Assembly (NCBI RefSeq): GCF_020497125.1
Contig: NC_059081.1
Coordinates: forward strand, 20,679,105-20,743,104
Length of the DNA: 64,000 bases
Direction of reading: 5' to 3'
Source: Mauremys mutica
Taxonomy: Eukaryota; Chordata; Testudines; Geoemydidae
The position numbers and the translations under genes were made by a program. The first letter of the stretch is position 1. Each line of letters begins with the position of its first letter. Shown one piece after another: positions 1 through 14,332 of this stretch. The notes below the pieces were generated by a model. It was not told the origin of the DNA. It did no database searches and worked only from the letters and a program-made list of their open reading frames with translations.

Positions 1-3580
<3,580 letters not shown>

Positions 3581-3589
3581 CTCAGAGCA

Positions 3590-4060
3590 AGATTCACTAA
3601 AGGACTTAGGCATCTGACACTTTAGGTGCCTAAATCCCAGAATCAGGCCCCAGTGGGATTCAGAAAACACAAAATTCAGAAAACTGCTACTCAGCTGCAC
3701 CTAAACTCTCTCTGTGCCTAAATTTTTGCAATAAAAGTTCCCTAAGCATCTACGATTCTGAACTTGGCTCTGACACTTCCTAGGTGAGAGCCCTAGCCAC
3801 TGGGCTATGGGATATTCTGATGTGGCGTTTCCAGAGTGTCTCCTATTGAATCTGTTCCACTGTTGATAAATAATTTTAAGAAGTCACTGGAGCAGAGAAA
3901 GTGGGTCTTCCATGTCCCAGTGCTCTAACCAACAGGCTACAAATTCATTCTCGTGCTTGCTGTCTTGCTCTCTCTGGACCCATGATGAACCTGTTTCACT
4001 GTGGAAAATGAAAGAAACACTGGGCCAGAGAGAGAGAGCCCAAATTTCTTTATGACTGTA
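3590..4060. repeat. Unclassified interspersed repeat
   Basis: This tract contains phrases typical of a dispersed turtle repeat, including a segment reading gccctagccactgggctatg and a second similar one near 3925 in diverged form. Related text occurs near 46800-46930. I cannot assign a class; a hAT-derived or SINE-like origin is possible. Confidence 0.35.
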
Positions 4061-4074
4061 GTCTTCAAGAGAGT

Positions 4075-4381
4075 AAGGATATGTCTACGCTTCAAGCTGG
4101 TGTGGGGGATGATTCCCAGCTCAAAGAGACATAGCCATACTTGCTCTGATTGAGCTAGTGCTCTAAAAATAGAGCATAGCTGCAACAGCAGTGCAAGTGG
4201 CAGGAGGAGTTAGCTGCCTCAAGTACATACCTATGGTCCAGATTGGCACATACTCAAGGTGTCCAGCCCCACTCACCCTACTGCAGCTTTACTTTATCAT
4301 GATAGCTCAATGAGAACCAGCGCAGTGAGTATGTTTCCTCAAGTTGGTAATCACACCCCTAGATCGAAGTGTAGACATACC
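4075..4381. mobile_element. MITE with GTCTAC-type inverted ends
   Basis: The left end reads ggatatgtctacgct and the right end agtgtagacatacc, which are inverted copies of each other. The interior has no coding capacity, as expected of a non-autonomous DNA transposon. The same end motif recurs at 4412-4631 and 17530-18147. Confidence 0.6.
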
Positions 4382-4411
4382 ATCATCTCATTGAATGTCA
4401 ATGAAACTAAT

Positions 4412-4631
4412 GGCTTGTCTACACAGAGCAGCAGTGCACACTATGGGGGTGTAATTTCTAAAGCTCACTCACGTGCACTGAAGCTTCCTAATGGGTTTTA
4501 ATGAATACATACTAGGGAACCTTTAGCACACAACAGCAGGGTCTACACAGACAAATTAATGTGTAACACTTTGGTCCACTTCAGACATTACACCCTTGTA
4601 AGGTTCATTACTCCACCATGTAGACAAGCCC
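4412..4631. mobile_element. MITE with GTCTAC-type inverted ends
   Basis: The left end ggcttgtctacac and the right end gtagacaagcc are inverted repeats. It lies only about 30 bp from another MITE with related ends. Not coding. Confidence 0.62.
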
Positions 4632-6100
4632 TTAGGCTCTTAAATCACTTGTTATTTTTGAAAATGTTACCAGGATGCCTTATTTCCTTCTCTTGCATCA
4701 TCACTGGTAAGATTCTGGAGGCCACTTTATGCCCTCAGTTGCTCCTGTGTATTCCCACAGAAGACTAGTAAGATTACCCAGGTGTAACAGAGGAAAGACA
4801 TCATTTGAAGACAAAAGGGCAATTTCTACATTCTGTAGTACCAGTAATTAAATCCAGAGTAACTTCATTGAAGTCAATGAAGTTATTCCAGATTACACTA
4901 GTGTAACTCAGAGCAGATTTTAAAGACAAACGCATGAGTAATTGAGACCAGAATCTGTACACAATGAGGCTGTATAGATTAAATTGATGACAGAATTTGG
5001 TCTGCAGAATATTTAATACGGGTAATAATTTCTGAGAGGAAGAATAACCCAGCTAGATTCTTGTAGCCTAACCTTAATTTGTATGAATGTCAGTTAGGGG
5101 GGAAATAAAACAAACACCGTTGTTCTACTAGTAAACTGAGAAAATCTGGTAAAATGGGGGCTTCAGTGTCAGATTTTGCCAGAGGCACCAAAAACCTCTA
5201 TGCGGCCCTGAGGAATAGGTATTTTGGGGGCAACAGCAAGAGTGCCCTATGCACCTGTGATCCTCATTGGTGGAATATCTCCTAGGTGACCTTTACAAGC
5301 CAGTGCATGACAGAGAAGCTCTCAGGTCTCATTAACTTGTGCTCGAAGGCAATCTGGCCCCTGACATCCCCAGATCCAAGGAAAACAGTTTTGCCTGTAC
5401 CTGAGAAAGTATTTTTTGCCTTATTCTCCTCCTCATTTGTATTTAGGCTTGCTCTGGCATAATTGAGGAGATAGTGCTCCATTAGTAGAGCTGGGTGACG
5501 TTTTTCAAATTTTACATTAGGGAAAACCTTAATTAATATTGCATTCTATTTTCACAACATTTCTTCCTAATTTTTAAATCAACCAAAAAGCTTACTAGAA
5601 TGTCTGAGATATGGGGAAAATTTTGTTTCTTGTTTTTTTCCCCTCAATCAGTTCTACATGTTTGGAATTATTTCTTTCAATGGAGAAAATATTTTTTAAT
5701 TTTACATTTTTGTCTCTGTTTCTGGAAACAGCAAGTGTTGAAAATATAGCAGCGGGTATGTTTCTATGGGGACTTTCAACTCAAAGGTACAGGTGCAAAA
5801 TCTACATGTGCAAGAAAGCTACTGAAATGCAGTTTCAGGTACCGTGTGAAAGAAGGAAACAGAACATTGGCCCAAAGCACACTGCACAGCAGTGTAAGGT
5901 GGATGGGGAATTTTGGCCACAGACTGCAGTGGAAAACCTTCTCTTATGAAAACTGTGGTAACATTTTTTATATTCCCACTATATAGATGGACCATGATTT
6001 TTGGCATGTTACCTGAAAGGATGAACTGGACTCATCTAATACCATTTCAATCACACAATAACAACTCAATGAACTTGAAATTTGGGAGAAAAACACACAC
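4632..6100. other. LRP2 intron; palindromic MITE-like segment near 4850-4915
   Basis: Mostly unrecognised intronic sequence. Around 4850-4915 there is a self-complementary stretch centred on cattgaagtcaatgaag. This resembles a widespread amniote palindromic repeat, also seen near 62750. Nothing else was recognised. Confidence 0.35.
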
Positions 6101-6107
6101 CCCAAAA

Positions 6108-6134
6108 CCCAACCAACCAACCAACCAACCAAAA
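6108..6134. repeat. (CCAA)n microsatellite
   Basis: Tandem ccaa units, about six copies, read directly. Confidence 0.85.
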
Positions 6135-7283
6135 AATAACCTGAATGATTTTGGTGATGGTTTTCTATATCCAGCACCTCAAAAAGATTTATTATGTTAT
6201 TAATTTCTATTGTGGCCATTCCTCCCTCAGAAATTATTCAGCCAAATCATCCTCTAAGTGCCAAAAACTCTAAGCTGGGGTCAGGAACCTAAGTTTGAAC
6301 TTGCTTACTTTTTACAGGTTGTTCTGATAGATGTGTCTGGGGCTTGTATCATCAGGAAAAAAAAGAATAGGTCTTGGCCAAAGACAGACAGGGAAATCAA
6401 TCAGGTGATCCTGAAAATATTGGGGCTTTTGTAAAGAAGACCAGTGTCTCAACACTGCTCCATTGGGTTCCCTTTTCCTTGCACATCATGCTGACAAGGA
6501 CTCACACCAGCCACTGCTAAATCATTCTTATCCAAAATGGATGGGTAAGAAACATAATATACTGCCAACAGGATCAGCGTTATCTTGCACTACTATATCC
6601 AAGTAGGTCTGAAGAGGGATAATGCTATGAAAACTGGCCATCTCCTGGACCCAGCACTCCCAGCAAAAGCCCCTTTCCAACTATGAATGCTGATGCTGCA
6701 GACGTGGACAGAGAAAATTGTTTGGGATCACTATATAGGAGCTAGATGGTATCATCATGATCATCCTCAAGGAAAGTATATTGCTCTTGCTCCTTTGGTA
6801 GCCCCCACCCCATTAGCTTCCTTCTGTCAGTGGCATTTGAGATTATTGGAGCCTTAGGAAATAAAGATAGAAAAGAATAATTAATTTATTTCTACTAAGA
6901 CACTATGAGAGCTTTATTTATCCTTCTTAAGCAGAAATGTCTTAATACTCCACGATAAAGTGAGCATTACATATTTAATTCACACCTGAAAAGGAAACAA
7001 AGCAAGCTTTCTCTAGTCCATGATTTCAGATGAAGCAGTCAATGCTACTTGCAAATTTTATTTATCTGAAGAAGAGTTCAGTTACTTCATGACATTATTT
7101 TTATCAAATAACCCTAAGTGATATTCCTGTTAAAAATGATCTACACTGTAAACAGCCATTTTAAGAGCTGAAACTGTATTACGGGAAACAAGCAAACAGA
7201 CTTTTTACGCCTTTTTCAACTACATTAACACTGATCTGTTAGTGGCCATTGTTTATACATATATTTATTGGTGACTAGAGAGT
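6135..7283. other. LRP2 intron, unassigned
   Basis: No gene or repeat recognised in this tract. Confidence 0.4.
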
Positions 7284-7383
7284 GTGCTTCCTGTTTATGA
7301 GTAAACAACTGTACACCAAGCTAAATAAACCCAGGCAGTAAATGTTGTGAGGTTACAGTTATCACCTCATAAACAGGAAGCAC
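7284..7383. repeat. Perfect 18-bp inverted repeat with 64-bp spacer
   Basis: gtgcttcctgtttatgag at 7284-7301 is exactly complementary to 7366-7383. It could be a foldback element or a conserved non-coding hairpin; the sequence alone does not decide. Confidence 0.8.
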
Positions 7384-7462
7384 CAGCAAGTTGTTGGTAC
7401 ATTGCAATGTCTCACTTAGAAATTAACATTTTCTTTTGCTATTAGCTGGGAAAAGTGGGAAG

Positions 7463-7490
7463 TTTATTTATTTATTATTATTATTATTAT

Positions 7491-7522
<32 letters not shown>

Positions 7523-7535
7523 TTAGTAGTAGTAG
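7463..7535. repeat. Compound (TTA)n/(CTA)n/(TAG)n microsatellite
   Basis: Tandem tta units pass into cta units and then into tagtagtag. The last two segments are complementary, so the transcript could form a hairpin. Confidence 0.9.
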
Positions 7536-8876
<1,341 letters not shown>

Positions 8877-8907
8877 CTAGAAGAGTTAAGATGCACAAAG
8901 TTAATAC

Positions 8908-9113
8908 AAACTTTTGTACTGGTGACCCCTTTCGCACAACAAGCCTCTGAGTGCGACCCCCACTTATAAATTAAAAACACTTCTTAATATATTTATTGCC
9001 ATTATAAATGCAGGCGGCAACGCGGGGTTTGCGGCGATGGCTGACAGCTTGCAACCCCCTATATAATAACCTTATGACCCCTGAGGGGCCTGACCCCCAG
9101 TTTGAGAACCCTG
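8908..9113. mobile_element. hAT-like MITE
   Basis: The right end reads agtttgagaaccctg and the left end a degenerate complement (aaacttttgtactggtgacccc). The interior is rich in gacccc and ggggtc blocks with many decayed CpG sites. This is the look of an abundant non-autonomous DNA transposon of turtles. No coding. Confidence 0.55.
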
Positions 9114-10823
9114 AGTTAATCAATTAAAAAAAAATTAACAACCAAACTGGTTTGTGTACGTTTCAAAATGTTTAAGAGAAGAATACAGGATCCACTGTGA
9201 AGCTCTGTGGAAAAAAGTTATACAATAATAAAAAAGTTTGATATTTTTTAAGAAGTAGATTTATTTATCAAAGATGATGGAATGTACATTCTGTCACAGA
9301 GGGAGAATGGGGAATCCCAAACAGCAACTGCAGACTGAACCTGGAATGCCACTGGATTGGATTTAGTTTTTGGGGATACTTTTTGTTTTGTTTTGTTGAC
9401 ATCTTCCTCGTCAAACAAAAAATATTCCTTTTAGAATAAACTTGTTTTTTAAAATTTCCTATCATTATGGAACACTGAAAAGACAAGGATTTTCCACTCT
9501 CCGGATAGCTGTTCCTTGGCAATGCTCCATTCCCCCCTCTCTCAAGAGTACAGTGGGACATATCCCTCTTCATTGTGACAGTGATGCCAATACTTCAAGG
9601 CAGGCATGCATAGAAGTACACACTTTTTGCAAAGAGGTGGAAATGTCCTAATGGTAAGTAAGTTGTCTTGCAATATCATGCAGATCCCAAATAACGTAAT
9701 TGGCTGAAATTAGGAACTAGAAGCTTTTTAGCAAGTTAGAACTGCTGGATTATATGCAAACTATCAGGAAGGAATTTTGAGGGCAGAAGTAATTGAGTAT
9801 CCCAGTAAAATAGTTTATGGTCTATGGACTAGAGATGGGTTGACCTCGAAAGATATGATTCTTTGGATGCTTCTGTGGGACTTAATCAAATATATCTAAA
9901 ACATATTTGGACTACAAATCTCTTCATCACAGGATTTTTTAAAAAGTTTTTCTTGCACTACTTGCTTTGGTTGGCTGGACATACTGTGCTCCAGGTCTTC
10001 AGACCCACAGTTGTCTGAAGCTGACAAACAACCAACTCAGGATTCTCCTGGCAGTACAAAGCTGGTGTTGCTGTCTCTACACTGCCCCTTCACAATTCTT
10101 AGAGTTGGGGACATTAGAACTGTGAAAGGGGAACAGGGCATAGCTAGTGTGCTCCTGTTTGGAGTAATGGTACTTTGGGGCCCTTGTATCCAGGACAACA
10201 CAGAGTACCCATGTGTGTCCTTTTAAGTTGTGCCAGTGGCTAAAATGGCCTCAAGCCAGCCCAAGGATTGTGGAGTGCCACAGCCTAGATCTGAACCCTA
10301 TAGATGAAACTCAACTCAGTTTAAATGGCCTGCACAACAACCTATGTACCATTGAATCTCTTCATGTAGGGCTTAAGTTGTGCAGAGAATATGCTTCTAT
10401 TCTTCTGTGCCCTGAATAGCCCCTCTCCTAATATATCGTATTTTCTCTAATCTTCAAAATTCTACTCATTTAAGTCTATAACACTAAAACATAATCGAAA
10501 CAACGTAATAGAGAACCATTCTATTTCTCCATCCCTGGAAATAGCCGAGCCTTTTTAAACACTGTGTAGTGTGATCATTCAAATATTTTAGCTTATCTTC
10601 AAGCCTTTGTTCTGGTCACTGAAGTAGCACTTGTAAATGCTTTTGCACCAGAATCTAAAATCAACAGGCAAATCTGATGCACATAGTAGACTACTTTTTT
10701 TAATTGTATATAACATTTGTGGCAATTAAAGACTTCTCCAACTTTAACTGTAGATGTAGGCTGCAAGATAATCTACTTCAACCATTACTATGGATATGTT
10801 CAATAAATATTAGGAGACACAAA
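9114..10823. other. LRP2 intron, unassigned
   Basis: Contains a short ttttg run near 9385. No exon or recognised repeat. Open frames near 10011-10419 have no domain I know. Confidence 0.4.
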
Positions 10824-11003
10824 GTGGGTGAGGTAATATCTTTTCTTAGACCAAATGTTAGCGGTGAAAGAGACAAGACTGAGGACTCCACAGAGCACTT
10901 GTCTCTTTCACCAACAGAGGTTGGTCCGATAAAAAATATTATCCACATTGTCTCTCTCATATACTGGGCCCAACATAGCTACAACAACACTACAAATAAA
11001 AAA
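10824..11003. mobile_element. Penelope-like retroelement fragment with inverted head
   Basis: gtgaaagagacaag (10864-10877) is repeated exactly as its complement at 10898-10911. The similarity extends outward to about 10832 and 10944 at roughly 80 percent. The right side runs through a phrase close to gacacggctacaacaacact, a tail typical of a Penelope-like family in amniotes. The 20-bp spacer keeps a CTGAGGA core but lacks the GAAA box, so the hammerhead-like motif known from such elements is degraded. Confidence 0.5.
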
Positions 11004-11489
11004 GATTAAGTTCTTTATTACTTGACAAGATCACTTTAAAATTGTCCTGTTTTGGACAGCAGATTTTATTCATATGGACAAAGGGACGGAACATTTTTAT
11101 TTCCTAATGCCTGAACATTCCCAACTTTATAGTTCACAACCTTCCAAACCTTTACACAGGGGCACACAATAATTTTATAGAAACTGGATGATTCTAGAAA
11201 CTCTCTTTCAGTTTACAGTGATTTAGTCACCCTAGCTGAAAACAGCAACCCAAATAACTGGATTCTTTTTTTCTATTGGCCTTTGCTCTCAAAGGATTTT
11301 GAAATTGCTCCTTCAGAGTTATTTCAGACACAGAGATATATGTATGTGATATTTTTATAAAAAAATTAAAAAATGTAAATTTTACATCAATATCTTTGAT
11401 TTTAGAGGGTTTTTTTATTTCAAGAAAACAATTTTCATTTGAATGTCACGTAATATATAAAAGTTTAAATCCTTTTACCTTTAAAGCTG
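11004..11489. other. LRP2 intron, unassigned
   Basis: AT-rich sequence, nothing recognised. Confidence 0.4.
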
Positions 11490-11535
11490 CTTCTTTGAAA
11501 AGTTACTCACCTGTATAGTAAATGGAGTTCTTCAC

Positions 11536-12790
11536 TGTAGCCTGATTTAGGGTGTAATGATAATATTAATTTGGATAATATGGGAATTTATTAATTTTAT
11601 TTGATTTGATTTTAATAATATTATTAATAATTATCATCAATATTAATTAGTATGGGTTTTAGGGTTGCCAATCTGTTTGAGCAGAAGATAAACGTTCTTG
11701 TCCTGAATCAGGCTCCACAGAATTTATAAAGGACCCTCGAGGGTATGACAGGAAGCTCACACTGAGACAGATATAGCCTTAAAGACTTTTTGTTAAAATT
11801 AATAATAGTAAGTAAATGGTAAAATACCCAGAGTTACAAAGTTACAATTGCATTACTGCTATTCAAAAGATACATATGATAATATAGTATTATATGCAAC
11901 AAAACTTTTGTTAATATACTCACACCCTTCCTTGATAACCTGGTGGTAAGAGACACAGGAACAGCCTTGCGGTTCAGGTTTCTCAATTCTTGAGTGAGGG
12001 ATGCAGTGCTAGAAAATGCTAAGAGCTATCAAAGCTGACTAGGGTTTACTTGACTAACTTAAACTTAAATCAAAACCTAATAAACAAACTAAGAATAAAA
12101 CTTAGGGAAACCAAGTTTAGCCTAGTTCCTTTGAAACTTAAAGTTTAAGAAGAACAAGTATAGCCTACTAATAGTAGCAGTCATCGTAGATAGATAGAAT
12201 AGATAGAGTGGAGGAAGTAAGTGAGAACAGAGTAAAGTGAGAATGGAGATGGAGGAAAGTGAGAACTGGAGCCCTCTATTGAGGTGGGTCACCTCTTTTT
12301 ATAGGGCAAATGCCGGAAATCCTTCCTTTTATGCCCAAATTTCATTCCTCACCCAGAGAAATGTTAGGGTACACTTACCCCATAGCCTAATACGTATGTG
12401 CGTATTGATGACAGGTATGTACGCACATCTGTCTCTTGTGGTGTTCTTGTTAAGTCTGTGGGTACAACATTGAAAACCCCCCTATGCCATTTTCCATTGT
12501 CTATTGGTCTAAATAAAAGGTCATGGACATAGGCATGAGTACTCATCTATTTAGGTAACGAGATATAGATCAACTTTGCTTTCTAAGTAAAAGGTCTTAA
12601 TATAGATATGCTAACTTTGCCTTAGCTTAACATACAGAATATTGTCAGTAGGTCTCTTGCATTACAGCCAAACTTACTTTAATATAAATGTATAAACCTA
12701 TTATAATAAATCAAATATTAAACTGTAAGAAAAGATTATATATATATATATATATATATGCAAGCTAGCAGGTTAGTCCTATAGGCTACA
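11536..12790 (-). mobile_element. Solo LTR, TGTAGCC...GGCTACA ends, 4-bp target duplication
   Basis: The element is 1255 bp with perfect 7-bp inverted ends. It is flanked on both sides by tcac (11532-11535 and 12791-12794). The interrupted DIRS-A sequence continues on either side. On the minus strand there is a TATAAAA box near 12303-12295 and AATAAA near 11600, which gives the orientation. No gag or pol lies beside it, so it is a recombined solo LTR. A 4-bp duplication fits Gypsy-type or some ERV-type elements; the class is not decided. Confidence 0.72.
12736..12759. repeat. (TA)n microsatellite
   Basis: Twelve or so ta units inside the LTR, read directly. Confidence 0.9.
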
Positions 12791-12930
12791 TCACATTGAC
12801 TATATATATATATTCCACTTATGGTGTACATTTGCCCTGAGTGCTCTTGTACTCTTTATCAAGGGAATAGAGAACAGAGAGGCCTAACTGCCTCCTCTTC
12901 TGCAGTTCCTTCTCTTCCACAGAATCCAGA

Positions 12931-14215
12931 TGTCAGAGAATCACAGAAATGTAGGGCTGGAAGGGACCTCGAGAGATCATCTAGTCTAGTTCACAGCCTT
13001 GGATCAAGTAAACCTAAATGATCTCTGACAGGTGTTTGTCTGACCTGTTCTTAAAAATCTCCAATGACAGGGATTCCACAACATGTGTTGGAAGCCTATC
13101 CCAGTGCTTAAACATCCTTATAATTAGAAAGTTATTCCAAATATCTAACTTAAATCCCCTTGTTACAGATAAAGTTGAAAACTACTTGTCCTCCCTTCAG
13201 TAGACATGGAGAACAATTGACCATCATTCTATTTATAACAGCCCATAGTGTATTTAAAGGCAGTTGTCAAGTCCCCCCTCAGTCTTCTTTTCTCAACACT
13301 ATGCATGCACAGTTGTTTTTTTTAACTTTTCCTCGCAGGTATTCTAAATCTTTTATCATTCTTGTGCTCTCCTCTGGACTCTCTTCAATTTGTCCACATC
13401 TTTTCTGAACTGTGGCACTCAGAATTAGATACAATCGTCCAACTGAAGCCTAACCAGTGCTGAGTAAAGCACACAATTAATTCCCGTCTTACACATGACA
13501 CTCCTGTTCATACACTGCAGAATATTAGCCTTTACTGCAGCGATTTTACATGGTTGAATTATATTCTATTTATGAATCACTTTAACTCCCAGATCCTTTT
13601 TAGCACTACTACCACCTGTAGCTAGGGTAACCAGCCAGTAAGTGTGAAAAATCAGGATGGGAGTGGAGGGTAATAGGAGCCTATATAAGAAAAAGACTCA
13701 AAAATTGGGACTGTCCCTATAAAATTGGGACACCTGGTCACCCAGCTTTGTATTTAATTTTTCCTTTCCAAGTGTAGCACTTTACACTTGCCTTTGTTGA
13801 ATTTCATCTTGTTGATTTCAGACCAATTCTCTAATTTGTCAAGGTAATTTTAAATTTTAATCTGTCCTCCAAAGTGTTTGCACTTCTTCCCAGCATCATG
13901 TCACCTGTAAACTGTATAGGCATACTCTCTACTTCATTATCCAAGTTGTTAATGAAAATATTGAATAGTACTGGACTGAGGACAGAACCCTTTGGGACCT
14001 CACTATATACTTCCTCAACAGTGAACCACTGATAACTACTCTTTGAGCATGATCTTTAAATCAGTTATGCAACCACCAAATCGTAATTTCATCTAGATCA
14101 CATTTCCCTAGTTTGCTTGTGAGAATATCATGTGAGACTTTGTCAAAAGCCTTACTAAACTCAAGGTATATCACATCTACAGCTTACTCCCATCCACTAG
14201 GCCAGTAACCCTGTC
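12931..14215 (-). mobile_element. CR1 LINE fragment
   Basis: On the plus strand it begins with aatcacagaaatgtagggctggaagggacc, the complement of a CR1 3' end (given here as two adjoining motifs, aatcacagaaatg and gggctggaagg). It continues through the complement of the 3' half of RT as far as the block that encodes the conserved SKAF region near 14140-14160. It is inserted in DIRS-A and carries a MITE. Frames are badly broken. Confidence 0.8.
13624..13743. mobile_element. MITE with GGGTRACCAG inverted ends
   Basis: The left end agggtaaccag and right end ctggtcaccc are inverted. agct flanks both sides (13620-13623 and 13744-13747), a possible target duplication. The interior keeps the phrases aaaattgggactgtccctataaaattggga. 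It interrupts the CR1 above, so it is younger than that copy. Confidence 0.65.
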
Positions 14216-14236
14216 AAAAATGTAGGATTCCCCACC

Positions 14237-14304
14237 CGAGTGGAAGGCAGACAGGTCATGGAATATTTATATAAATATTCCATGACCTGTCTGCCTTCCA
14301 CTCG
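14237..14304. repeat. Perfect 68-bp palindrome
   Basis: Two 34-bp arms, 14237-14270 and 14271-14304, are exact reverse complements with no spacer; the centre reads tttatataaa. The arm contains gtcatggaatat, matching the terminal region of the other DIRS copies (for example 33670-33685), so it arose from the 3' terminal part of DIRS-A. Confidence 0.97.
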
Positions 14305-14310
14305 AACATA

Positions 14311-14332
14311 CACACACACACACACACACACA
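14311..14332. repeat. (CA)n microsatellite
   Basis: Eleven ca units, immediately beside the palindrome. Confidence 0.95.
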
